The notes under the pieces were generated by a model. It did no database searches. It had not been told where the DNA came from and saw nothing but the letters and a program-made list of their open reading frames with translations. A stretch of 64,000 nucleotides of DNA from Asbonarchaeum sp964517675 (GTDB lineage Archaea; Nanohalarchaeota; Nanosalinia; Nanosalinales; Nanoanaerosalinaceae), in assembly GCA_964517675.1 (NCBI GenBank), contig CAZFEL010000002.1, positions 186,001 to 250,000 on the forward strand. Direction: 5' to 3'. This document shows positions 47,252 to 55,409 of the stretch, piece after piece; positions within the stretch are counted from its first letter, which is position 1, and each line of letters starts with the position of its first letter. Made by a program: the position numbers and the translations under genes.

Positions 47252-47731
47252 ATGATGGATGCTGACATACGAGAACCACGGGAGGAAGACGTCGAGGCCA
47301 TCCAGGAGATGGCGGCAAACATGTCCGAGAGCGAGAACGAGCAGTTCGATCCGACGATCGATCCGGACTGGCCGATCGGCGAGGAGGCCGGTGGGTGGTT
47401 CCACGATCGCATCGAGGACGATGACGGGTTCGCCAGGGTCGCTGTCCTCGATGGCCGGCCGATCGGGTACATCGTCGGTGCTGTCATCGAGGCGGAGGTG
47501 TTCCGCTCGATCGATGACGTGGCCGAGGCCGAGTCGATGTACGTCCGCCCGGATCACCGTGGCAGGGGCATCGGGACGGCGTTCATGGAGGTGTTCCACG
47601 AGTGGGCACAGGACCAGCGGGCCGACAGGACCCGTGTGGAGGTGACGGCCCAGAATGAGGCCGCGATCAGGTTCTACAGGGACAACGGCTTCGATGAGTA
47701 TGCTGTGACTCTGGAGCAGGACGCGGAGTGA
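47252..47731 (+). CDS. GNAT-family N-acetyltransferase
   Basis: The 159-residue protein has the acetyl-CoA binding motif VRPDHRGRGIGTAFMEVFHE (Q/R-x-x-G-x-G/A) and the C-terminal NEAAIRFYRDNGFDEYAVTL. Substrate unknown. Two ATG codons (47252, 47255) are possible starts. Confidence 0.9.
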   Translation: MMDADIREPREEDVEAIQEMAANMSESENEQFDPTIDPDWPIGEEAGGWFHDRIEDDDGFARVAVLDGRPIGYIVGAVIEAEVFRSIDDVAEAESMYVRPDHRGRGIGTAFMEVFHEWAQDQRADRTRVEVTAQNEAAIRFYRDNGFDEYAVTLEQDAE

Positions 47732-47734
47732 GCC

Positions 47735-47917
47735 CTACAGATCCTGTGGCTCGAGTATGATCCGTCCGTCATCGAAGATCTTGACCGTGAGCTGGTCGTT
47801 CTCGCCGACACCGAGTTTCTTGCGCTCGTCCTTGTGGATGATGATGGCGAGGGAGTTCCCGACACGGATGAGGTCGCGTTGCTGGAGCTTCCAGAGGTCT
47901 CTACTGTTCTGTGTCAT
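47735..47917 (-). CDS. SpoVT/AbrB-type DNA-binding protein
   Basis: The 60-residue protein MTQNSRDLWKLQQRDLIRVG contains a swapped-hairpin AbrB core (GNSLAIIIHKDERKKLGVG, GRIILEP). Such short proteins are regulators or antitoxins; no toxin gene is adjacent, so a stand-alone regulator of the pilin/adhesin locus is more likely. Its ATG overlaps the stop codon of the 22-codon pilin remnant. Confidence 0.8.
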   Translation of the reverse strand: MTQNSRDLWKLQQRDLIRVGNSLAIIIHKDERKKLGVGENDQLTVKIFDDGRIILEPQDL

Positions 47918-47982
47918 TCGACCGACACCTCGAGGAAATCGGAGCTCGCCGACTGACCGTCGACTCGATCTGCCTTCCTCAT
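47914..47982 (-). pseudogene. 22-codon remnant of a second pilin gene
   Basis: Overlapping the stop of the pilin gene (ATGA), this frame reads MRKADRVDGQSASSDFLEVS and ends VE. Its start (MRKA) matches the start of pilin-type proteins (the neighbour starts MTRKAQSA) and its end, SDFLEVSVE, nearly equals the neighbour's last residues, SDFLQVSVE. I read it as a tandem pilin copy whose middle has been deleted. Confidence 0.55.
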
Positions 47983-48689
47983 TCGACACTCACCTGGAGG
48001 AAGTCAGAGCCGCTCCTGAGTTCGATGTTGATGGTGTAGGTGGGGCGGTTATCCGGGGCGACCAGGACGGCCAGGTGGGCTGTACCGATGTTTCTGCCCT
48101 GTGTGAGTGGTGTGGTGCGGATCCGGCCGTCTGTCGTTGTGTCGTTGTGATCCGGGATGACGGAGAGATCAGGGTGCATGGTCACGTTCTGGCGTCTGTT
48201 GTGGATATAGAGGAGAAGGTCCTCGACTGTGCCCTGTTCGAAGGTTGTATCGGTCCCTCTGGTGGCGATACAGGTTTCGATGTGTCTGTTCGCGAGCCTG
48301 TAGCATTCGGTGCCGTTGTGGGTGGTCTGTGTGAGGCTGGCGCGGGCGTTGGCCGAGAGGGTCAGGTCCCCGATCTGCCGTCGTGCACCTGGGGTGATGA
48401 TCCCTGCGTCGGTCTGGAGCCGGTAGACGAGGCTGCCGTTCCGGATGGTGAGTCGGCCCTGGTCGATCTGGACGGTGCCGGTGGTCTGGGTGCCCTGTGC
48501 CATCGTGGCGACGGTCTCGATCTGTTCCGTGAGGCTGTTGAAGGTCCGCATCTGGTTCTGGACGGCGGCTGTGTCTTCTGCGCTGTCGAGGTAGGGTTGC
48601 CCTGCTGAGACCGCCATGGTGACGGCCGATATACCGATGGCGACGTAGAGGGCGTATGATATCAGTGCTGATTGTGCCTTCCTGGTCAT
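47979..48689 (-). CDS. Archaeal type IV pilin-like protein
   Basis: The 236-residue protein begins MTRKAQSALISYALYVAIGI: a short basic leader, then a hydrophobic helix with the class III signal-peptide pattern cut by prepilin peptidase. The C-terminal part is beta-rich with N-glycosylation-type sites (NGS, NGT, NVT, NDT) and two cysteines (ECYRLANRH, ETCIATRG). It overlaps the giant adhesin by four bases, so pilin and adhesin are translated together. Confidence 0.82.
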   Translation of the reverse strand: MTRKAQSALISYALYVAIGISAVTMAVSAGQPYLDSAEDTAAVQNQMRTFNSLTEQIETVATMAQGTQTTGTVQIDQGRLTIRNGSLVYRLQTDAGIITPGARRQIGDLTLSANARASLTQTTHNGTECYRLANRHIETCIATRGTDTTFEQGTVEDLLLYIHNRRQNVTMHPDLSVIPDHNDTTTDGRIRTTPLTQGRNIGTAHLAVLVAPDNRPTYTINIELRSGSDFLQVSVE

Positions 48690-51600
48690 CGTATCACCCT
48701 GATGGTGGTGGTACCGTTCTCGGTACCTGTGTTGCGGATGGCGATGTCGTGGTAGCCGGTGCCGAGGCTGCCGTTGAACCCGACGAGATCGATGTCGGGG
48801 TCCTCTGGCTCTGCTTTCAGGCGGACGGTCTTTTCCTCGGTGATGCCGTAGGCGATGCTTGCCTCGGGGTTATCCAGGAAGCCACGGCCTGAGAAGATCC
48901 CGTCCGTGAACTCGCCTTCGAGCTGTTCGAGGTCGCTGGTCTCTCCGACGGAGGCGGGGACGAGGACGATGTTGTCGGTGAAGTCCTGTGTGAGGTTGAA
49001 CACTGTCCGGTTGCTGGTCTCGTGATAGCCGAGCTCCTCGAACCGTCCGTAATCGATCAGGCCTGTCATCAGCGGTCCGTCGGTCTCGATGATGTAGGGG
49101 AACTCGAGGCTGTCATAGGTCCCTGGGCTCTGTTCTGTGCCGTCGATCGTTACCTCATCGAACGTGGCGGTGTAGTTGAGGTCTGCCGTGACGGTGCTGT
49201 ACTGCTCGACCGCGAAACCGGTCCTGTTGGTGCTGGAGAGGCCGTCCTGGTCGGTGGCGGTGATATCGAGGTTCCAGTCACCGTCCCCGGCGCTGTCCGG
49301 GAGGGTGTAGAACACCGAGAGGTTGTAGCCGTTGAGGACCTCATTCTCGATGTCGATACTCTCGATGGTCTCTGTGGTGCTAGGCCCACTGATCTCGGCT
49401 GTCCAGTCCTGGAGGTCACTACGGCCGTTGAGGTCCTGGACGCTGAACCAGGCCTGGAGTGTCTGGCCGGGGCGGTATGCTGTCTTTGCGAGTCCCCACG
49501 GGTCGGGGCGGACGAGGGTGGCATCGGAGACGTTGGGTGAAACGGCCTTGAGGGTGAACAGGGTGTCGGTCCTGGTCGTCGTGGTGTAGCCGTCGCTGAC
49601 GGTGAGGCTGAGATTGTAGGTGCCGGCCTCGAGGTCGGTGTCGAAGCTGGAGGAGTTGTACAGGGCGTATGTGCCGTTGCGGGTGAGTGTGCCGTTTTCG
49701 TTGTGGATGAGGCGGCTAGCTGTGTCTTCGTTTCGCTCCCAGATGGTGAAATTCGCCCATCTGATGCCGTCGTCCTGATCGGAGGTGTTGGCCTGGACCT
49801 CGACGGTGTCCCCGAACTCCGGGGCGGACGGGAAGGTCCTGACCGGTGGATGGATCCGTGGCTGCTGGTTGGGGATGATGTTAGATGTCTGGACCGTCTC
49901 GACGGTGGCGCCGTGTTTGTCGGTGAACCGGACGGTGACGGAGATCTGCTCGCTGGGCTCGTAGCCATCGAAACCGCCTTCCGCCTCTGCGTCAATCGTC
50001 ACTAGGCACTCTGCCTCATCCTTCCCGCCGTAGCTTGTGTCTAGTGTCCCTGCTGTGGTGTAGGATTCACTGGAGGAGTTGTGGATGACGGTGCAGGAGC
50101 TGATTTCACTGCTGGCCGCGTCGACATCGCTTCCAACCGCAGTGACGTTGAAGCTGTGTTTTGTGGTGTAGTTGGCGAAGCTTGTGGTTGAGGCGATGGT
50201 GGTGTCGCGGTTCGGGAGAGGGTTACTAACGGTAGTGGTCGTGTCTGTTTCACTCAGGCTGTCTGTGAATGTGATATCGACATCAACGGAGTCGCTGACG
50301 TTGATGTTGGAGAGGTCTTTGTGGACGGTTCCGGTGCATTTTGCTTCTGTGCTGTTGCCGTAGCTCCGGTTTAAGCTGCCGGAGAAGCTTCCTGATCCGC
50401 TTGGACTGTTGTAATTGACCGTGCAACTACTGATATCGCTGTCACCATCCTCATCCATTGCGACTGCCTCAGTGGTGAACTGGTGCTGGTCGCTACTGTT
50501 CGTGATGGTCTGCTGCTCTGTTACTTTGGGCACGAAATTGGCAGTCAGCTTCAACTGATGAAGGACAGAGGTATTGAGAACGGCATCACTCGTGACGTTG
50601 AACTGCACCTGCCCATACCGGTTGTCCGGCACCGACAAGCTATTCCCGGACGGGTCCGTCAACCAACTCGACCACCCACTCGCGTTCGCCATGACGACCT
50701 TCTCCACCTGCGGAATCGAAGCACTATCACCTGTCAGGAGGTTGATCTTGTACTGGTAGAAGTTCTCCTCAAACGTCTGCCCCTTGTTGTTGGTGTTCGG
50801 CGTATCGAAGTACTGGCCCTGCTCTTGGGTCAGCGAGTCTGTGAACTCGGAGAGGTTGTACAGGGCCTGGACGTCTGCTTGCGAGAGTGCCCTTGTATAC
50901 ACTTTAACTTCATCTATTGAACCATTCCAACTACTCCACTGAGGAGCAGCGTGTCCTATCCAGGGTTCTGTTCCGATGGTGAAGGACGACACCAATGCAG
51001 TCGTTGTGGCAGCAACCTCTTTGCCATTGAAATACATCTTCGCATGCGTGCCGTTATACGTTTCAACGATATGCAGCCACTCATTTGGGGCCATATCTTG
51101 GTTAGCCGTAATCTGGAAATAGTTACTTGATGTTTCATCCTTAATACGGAATGCAAGTGGATCATCCGTCCCACCATACGTTCTCATACCATCTTTGTCG
51201 CTTGCATTAACAGAACTGTACAGAAAGCGGCCTGATGTCGATGCAGCTGGCTTCGCCCAGAATGACCAAGACGCCTCGGACACCTCTTGCTGAAAGTCTG
51301 GAACTTCTACATACTCCCCTGATCCAGGAAAGATCATCCCTTGACCTGAATATCCACTCCCTCGCTGTGCATCTTGACTCCCTTTCGAAGCGTCCGGTCC
51401 CAGTGTCCCGGTGTTGCTGTTCCCGCTAGTATCGGCCACGCTCTGGCCTGTTCCCTCAAAGCTCCAACTCCCGACCAAGTCCCGCGTGGAATGGTTGAAC
51501 TGGGAGGCGCGGACCTGCAGCGAGGTGGGCTTCCAACTCTGGCTGGGGCTGTGGTAGAAGGCCTGAATTTCTTCTGCGGAGAGACTTCGGTTGTAGATAC

Positions 51601-54211
51601 GGAAGTCGTCTATATACCCCGAAAAATTTCGGCTTGACCCGCCTGCGTAGGATCCGATGCTGAATTGGGAAGGAGATGATGTCAGGGCTTTTGCATGTGA
51701 TTCGGAGTATAACAACTCCCCGTCTACGTAGATTGCCATGCGCTGTGTCTGGTTATCAGCGACCAGCGCATAGTGATGCCATCCGGTATAATATTTGCTC
51801 GGTAAACTAGTGGAAATACGATCGAATGAGTTGTCACCGAAATCCCAGTATATTTTTCCATTATCCCAAGGAATATGAGCGTTCATCACCCTATTACCAG
51901 CGGAATCTACTGCCTCAAACGTAGAATCCTGCCGTGGTTGCCCAACTCCTTTCTGCCAGAATGTAACGGTGATCTCTTCAGTGGGAGGAACTGTACTCCC
52001 TGGAACGTCAACCCAGTCATCATTCCCATCAAACTCCAGACAGTCATCATACCGACACGCATCGGTCCATGCCGGATCACTGCTCTCACTGCTTGTGCTG
52101 CCGCCCAGCGTCCCGTTATTCCCGCCGACGTAGTCGGCGGCGATCTGGCCGCTACCCGCATCCATCTTCCACTGGCTGACAGGTTTCAGCGGCTGGCCGC
52201 CTGTGGTCTGCCAATTAGCCCAGTTCTTTGTGCCGGTGAACCATCGGGAGAGATAGACGCTGTTCCCGATGCTCTGCGACGACCCGAGCTGTTCCTCCGA
52301 CCCGATGCTGTACGTCGGTTCGGGTTCCGTGTATTTGCGGACGTAGAAGTTGTCGAACACCCGTGCCCAGTCATCACCCCACAGCGACGGATGATGCGCC
52401 GAGAAAGCGACAGAGTCTGTCGCACCGCTCCCTCCGGCCTGCCAGCTGGCGTCTGTATCCGTCTTGACCCAGCATTCGAACGTGTCACCGACCTTCCTGA
52501 TCTCCTGATAGACCTTGGACGTGCTGAAGGATTGGCCGGCATCGGTTTCATCGTTCGTTCCTGCATCCATGTGGACCTTGGTCTGGTCCCACGGCCCGCC
52601 ACCTGTCACCGCACAGCCGATCCAGTCATCCGTATCCTGGTAGACGCCCGGACCACCGTGACGTTTCCCGCTGTCCCCGTTGTCGTAGAACTCGTTGTAG
52701 ACACCGACAGCAAAGTTGGTGTCACCCATATCCGCCTGGTACACTGAGGTGTCCTTCGAATTGTCGTGATCGACGAACAGCATGTCCGTGATGTTCTGCC
52801 CCTCATCGTAGCCGTCCTGTTCCGTGGTCCATGTCCACTCTGAATCTAGGGCCTCATTATCGAAATTATCAAACTGGATAAAGGTTGCTTCTCCGTCGCT
52901 CTGTGATGCTGCGGCATCGTTCCCGTAATACATGTAGATTGTCTTCGACCCGCTGGCAGGGATGCTCTCGAGCTCCACGTACATCCGCGTGTTGGCGGTA
53001 TTGCACGTGTCCGGTGAGCCACGTCCCGATCCACGCTGGATCCAGTAATCCAGCTCGCCGCCCGTCGGGCTCCAGAACCGTATGTCGTCGCAGTCGTCCT
53101 GCAGCTTGCCGTTCGAAATCAACGTGGCGGTATCGACCGTCACCTCGACCGGGTAGTCCGTAAGGCCCTTCCCGGATTGCTCCGTCACCGTGATCGGTTT
53201 CCTGTACTTCCAGAATCCTGTCCCTTTCGTCCATTCGTTGAACGAACTTGTCACATTCACCTGATTCACCGTATGAACCCGTGCCTCCAGATTGGTGTTC
53301 TGTTCCAGTGTCTCCTGCCAGCTCAGATTGAGCCATTGCGCCCCGCCGCCGTCGATGAGTTGAGAGGTGAAGGTGCCGGGTGAGGGGTCGTAGAGTTGCT
53401 GGATTTCTTCCTCTGAGAGTGCTCTGCGATAGACCCGAACATCCGATATCGTTCCATTGAAGAAATGCTGGTCTTCACTACTTCGGGCCCCTATCGTTGT
53501 TTTATTTGGATCAGGCGATCCAATATAGGCGTCTAAATGGTCTGATGCTATTACCTCCCCGTTTATGTATATCTTCCGAGTGTTTCCGTCATATGTGACG
53601 GCATAATGGATCCATTTGTCGGCAACAGGATCGCCTCCACGTAAATCAATCCAGTTACCGTCATCACTGATCCAAGTCTGATAACGATCCTCATAGACAG
53701 ACATGATAAACTGTTCACTCTCTCCACTGAGATGCTCGTCAAAGACAATAACCGACATCCGAGATGCAGTGAAAGAATCAACCTTGATCCATGCTGCACC
53801 TGTCACCTCATCCGAGCCAATATCAATAGCTCCTAAATCAACGTGATCATCGCTCCCATCGAAGCTCATTGCCTTTCCGCCCCGAACGCCCTCTACGCCT
53901 GTGGTCACGCCGCCGCTGGTGGTGCCGTGGTTGCCGTTCCCTGAGTAGTCAGTCACGGCCCCACCGCTGCCGGAAACAGCATCGTTCAGCCGCCAGTAGC
54001 CGACCAATGAAGAGTCAGAATGATTCCGCGTACCGAGTTTCAGGTCGCCGGGCGAGCCGTCGGGATCGAGCCCGTCGAGGGAGCCGTTGAGGAACCCGTC
54101 TTGACCCATTATGACGAACTGGGTGCCGGCGTGGAGGGAGGGGGTGATCAGGAGTATGGCTGTCAGGATCAGGAGGATGCGGGGGCTGGTTGGGTACGGT
54201 GGTGGCTCCAT
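48686..54211 (-). CDS. Giant secreted LamG/DUF2341 surface protein
   Basis: This 1841-residue protein has a signal peptide (ILLILTAILLITPSLHA), a LamG-type lectin fold (about residues 70-270, VGYWRLNDAVSGSG ... VRVYRRALSEEEIQQLYDPS), a DUF2341 domain (about 330-450, FWKYRKPITVTEQSGKGLTD ... SKTIYMYYGNDAA), then two more LamG domains (about 690-890 and 920-1110, each ending in the motif DD/DEVKVY-R-LS/AEEIQAFY), and a long series of Ig/cadherin-like segments (SFNVTAVGSDVDAASSEISS, NLSLTVSDGYTTTTRT). It ends TTTIRVIR without a membrane anchor. Such proteins bind carbohydrates or partner cells. The three LamG parts are visibly more AT-rich than the rest. Confidence 0.88.
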   Translation of the reverse strand: MEPPPYPTSPRILLILTAILLITPSLHAGTQFVIMGQDGFLNGSLDGLDPDGSPGDLKLGTRNHSDSSLVGYWRLNDAVSGSGGAVTDYSGNGNHGTTSGGVTTGVEGVRGGKAMSFDGSDDHVDLGAIDIGSDEVTGAAWIKVDSFTASRMSVIVFDEHLSGESEQFIMSVYEDRYQTWISDDGNWIDLRGGDPVADKWIHYAVTYDGNTRKIYINGEVIASDHLDAYIGSPDPNKTTIGARSSEDQHFFNGTISDVRVYRRALSEEEIQQLYDPSPGTFTSQLIDGGGAQWLNLSWQETLEQNTNLEARVHTVNQVNVTSSFNEWTKGTGFWKYRKPITVTEQSGKGLTDYPVEVTVDTATLISNGKLQDDCDDIRFWSPTGGELDYWIQRGSGRGSPDTCNTANTRMYVELESIPASGSKTIYMYYGNDAAASQSDGEATFIQFDNFDNEALDSEWTWTTEQDGYDEGQNITDMLFVDHDNSKDTSVYQADMGDTNFAVGVYNEFYDNGDSGKRHGGPGVYQDTDDWIGCAVTGGGPWDQTKVHMDAGTNDETDAGQSFSTSKVYQEIRKVGDTFECWVKTDTDASWQAGGSGATDSVAFSAHHPSLWGDDWARVFDNFYVRKYTEPEPTYSIGSEEQLGSSQSIGNSVYLSRWFTGTKNWANWQTTGGQPLKPVSQWKMDAGSGQIAADYVGGNNGTLGGSTSSESSDPAWTDACRYDDCLEFDGNDDWVDVPGSTVPPTEEITVTFWQKGVGQPRQDSTFEAVDSAGNRVMNAHIPWDNGKIYWDFGDNSFDRISTSLPSKYYTGWHHYALVADNQTQRMAIYVDGELLYSESHAKALTSSPSQFSIGSYAGGSSRNFSGYIDDFRIYNRSLSAEEIQAFYHSPSQSWKPTSLQVRASQFNHSTRDLVGSWSFEGTGQSVADTSGNSNTGTLGPDASKGSQDAQRGSGYSGQGMIFPGSGEYVEVPDFQQEVSEASWSFWAKPAASTSGRFLYSSVNASDKDGMRTYGGTDDPLAFRIKDETSSNYFQITANQDMAPNEWLHIVETYNGTHAKMYFNGKEVAATTTALVSSFTIGTEPWIGHAAPQWSSWNGSIDEVKVYTRALSQADVQALYNLSEFTDSLTQEQGQYFDTPNTNNKGQTFEENFYQYKINLLTGDSASIPQVEKVVMANASGWSSWLTDPSGNSLSVPDNRYGQVQFNVTSDAVLNTSVLHQLKLTANFVPKVTEQQTITNSSDQHQFTTEAVAMDEDGDSDISSCTVNYNSPSGSGSFSGSLNRSYGNSTEAKCTGTVHKDLSNINVSDSVDVDITFTDSLSETDTTTTVSNPLPNRDTTIASTTSFANYTTKHSFNVTAVGSDVDAASSEISSCTVIHNSSSESYTTAGTLDTSYGGKDEAECLVTIDAEAEGGFDGYEPSEQISVTVRFTDKHGATVETVQTSNIIPNQQPRIHPPVRTFPSAPEFGDTVEVQANTSDQDDGIRWANFTIWERNEDTASRLIHNENGTLTRNGTYALYNSSSFDTDLEAGTYNLSLTVSDGYTTTTRTDTLFTLKAVSPNVSDATLVRPDPWGLAKTAYRPGQTLQAWFSVQDLNGRSDLQDWTAEISGPSTTETIESIDIENEVLNGYNLSVFYTLPDSAGDGDWNLDITATDQDGLSSTNRTGFAVEQYSTVTADLNYTATFDEVTIDGTEQSPGTYDSLEFPYIIETDGPLMTGLIDYGRFEELGYHETSNRTVFNLTQDFTDNIVLVPASVGETSDLEQLEGEFTDGIFSGRGFLDNPEASIAYGITEEKTVRLKAEPEDPDIDLVGFNGSLGTGYHDIAIRNTGTENGTTTIRVIR

Positions 54212-54352
54212 CCGGTATCAAGGAGGGGGGATGTATGTCGTGCGTTGAATGCGTGCCGTCTACCGAGTGACTTGGCAGAACAAAGTATAGCATTTTTCCT
54301 ATATATAGCTTCGTACTTATGTATAAATATAAAGTTATACTGTGTAAAAACG

Positions 54353-54616
54353 ATGACCATGGCTGGACTGGTCGGGGACACGAAACGCCAGATCATCGCG
54401 ATGCTGGCCGAGGAGCCGAACTACGAGTACCAGCTCGCCCAGGAGCTGGACATCTCTCAGCCAAGCGTCCACCAGCATCTCAACGATCTCAAAGAATCGG
54501 GGGTCGTCAGGACGGAGGAACGCGGCGATCGGACCTATTACCTTCTCAACGACACCGGCGAACGGTTCCACGCTGTCATGCAGGAGATAGCACAGTACCG
54601 GACAAGCGATGATTGA
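54353..54616 (+). CDS. ArsR-type winged-helix regulator, divergent from the adhesin
   Basis: The 87-residue protein is essentially one winged helix: MTMAGLVGDTKRQIIAMLAE, YEYQLAQELDISQPSVHQHL, RTEERGDRTYYLLNDTGERF. TATAAATA (54322-54329) lies 24 to 31 bases before the ATG at 54353, so I use that start although the frame is open further upstream. It probably controls itself and the divergent adhesin-pilin operon, whose promoter (CTATATATAGG on the minus strand, about 54299-54309) lies in the same gap. Confidence 0.82.
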   Translation: MTMAGLVGDTKRQIIAMLAEEPNYEYQLAQELDISQPSVHQHLNDLKESGVVRTEERGDRTYYLLNDTGERFHAVMQEIAQYRTSDD

Positions 54617-54654
54617 TCTTTCTCACGGGCCTATGAATCCGGTGGAGGAAGGCT

Positions 54655-54888
54655 AGAAAGATGATATGCATACCTTCCAGTGGGTTCGCGGAGCGAACCC
54701 GCTCTTGCGTGTCGACCGAGCGTAACCAATCGGATGGCAGGGCCCGGTTCGAAAATCTCCGATTTTCTGCAACGGTTGTTCTCTCCTGGCGTCGAGAACA
54801 TCCCGGATTTGAACTGAACAGCTGATGTCACAAACCTTCCAGTCGGTTGCCGGAGGCAACCGGCTATTTCTACTCCAGAAACTTGGAG
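54655..54888. repeat. Array of tRNA-Pro fragments and short palindromes
   Basis: This 230-base stretch next to tRNA-Pro has two diverged tandem units. Each starts ACCTTCCAGT, has a perfect 8-bp palindrome with spacer GGA (54682-54700 and 54844-54862) and ends in a tRNA 3' piece, GATGGCAGGGCCCGG (54733-54747 and, as part of the real tRNA, 54888-54902). The first tRNA piece is interrupted by 54 bases (54748-54801) that begin with the palindrome GAAAATC-TCC-GATTTTC; CCCGG is repeated on both sides of the insert, after which the tRNA sequence resumes (54802-54814). Confidence 0.85.
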
Positions 54889-54889
54889 A

Positions 54890-54960
54890 TGGCAGGGCCC
54901 GGATTTGAACCGGGGTCCAGTGCCCCCAAAGCACCGATGATACCACTACACCACCCCGCC
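54890..54960 (-). tRNA. tRNA-Pro (anticodon TGG)
   Basis: On the minus strand GGCGGGG (54960-54954) pairs with CCCTGCC (54897-54891) with one G-T pair; discriminator A. The D loop has TAGTGGTAT, the anticodon stem GGTGC/GCACT encloses TTTGGGG (anticodon TGG), and the T arm is CCCGG-TTCAAAT-CCGGG. There is no intron. Both ends are duplicated in the flanking DNA. Confidence 0.93.
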
Positions 54961-55036
54961 ATTACCGTTCCGGGGTGGGAAGATCGGAGATCTTCTCGTG
55001 CCGCCGACCTGTGAGGTCGCCGGGACCACCCCGCCA
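54961..55036. repeat. Palindromes and tRNA-Pro 5'-end fragment upstream of tRNA-Pro
   Basis: Upstream of the tRNA lie GAAGATC-GGA-GATCTTC (54979-54995) and CGACCT-GTG-AGGTCG (55005-55019), and then ACCACCCCGCCA (55025-55036), a copy of the tRNA 5' end (54949-54961 region). Thus fragments of the tRNA occur on both sides, always next to short palindromes with three-base spacers. Confidence 0.75.
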
Positions 55037-55110
55037 GTAGGAGTATCGTATTGGTCCACTGTTTTAAACGTTCGAGTGCATCTGAGACGAGAAAGATAAA
55101 GAGATCCTCC

Positions 55111-55135
55111 CGGGCCCACTCAAGGTGGAGCCCGG
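55111..55135 (-). terminator. Hairpin after the cold-shock gene
   Basis: On the minus strand, CCGGGCTCCAC and GTGGGCCCGG form a stem around CTTGA shortly after the csp stop, followed by pyrimidine-rich sequence with CTCTTTATCTTTCTC. Terminator function is likely. Confidence 0.5.
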
Positions 55136-55156
55136 AAAGTGTGGAAGAAGTTTGAA

Positions 55157-55351
55157 TTAAAGCACCTGGATGTCGACTGCCTTGGGACCTTTCTCGCCTT
55201 CGGCAGTCTCGAACTCGACTTCATCGCCTTCAGCGATCTCTTCACCGTCGAGGTCGCTGATGTGGAAGAAGACATCGTCCTCGTCTTCGCCATCAGGCGT
55301 GATGAAGCCGTACTTCTTCATGTCGTGGAAGAAGTCGACCGTTCCTTTCAC
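55157..55351 (-). CDS. cspA: Cold-shock domain protein (CspA-like)
   Basis: The 64-residue protein MKGTVDFFHDMKKYGFITPD has the RNP1-like KYGFI and RNP2-like DVFFHIS motifs of the cold-shock OB fold, with strongly acidic loops (GEDEDDVFFHISDLDGEE). It binds single-stranded nucleic acids. Halophilic archaea commonly carry such short Csp genes. Confidence 0.95.
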   Translation of the reverse strand: MKGTVDFFHDMKKYGFITPDGEDEDDVFFHISDLDGEEIAEGDEVEFETAEGEKGPKAVDIQVL

Positions 55352-55409
55352 TGTCTAACACCTCCGTATGAATCCTCATTCTGGTCAACTTTTATAAAAC
55401 CGATGCGGA

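Noticed and set aside
47735..47917. Toxin-antitoxin pair
   Set aside because: The AbrB-type protein has no adjacent toxin-like gene; the GNAT on the opposite strand belongs to the RmuC-NUDIX unit and is convergent.
54655..55040. CRISPR array
   Set aside because: Repeats are few, unequal in length, palindromes of different sequence, and contain tRNA pieces; no regular spacers and no cas genes in the window.
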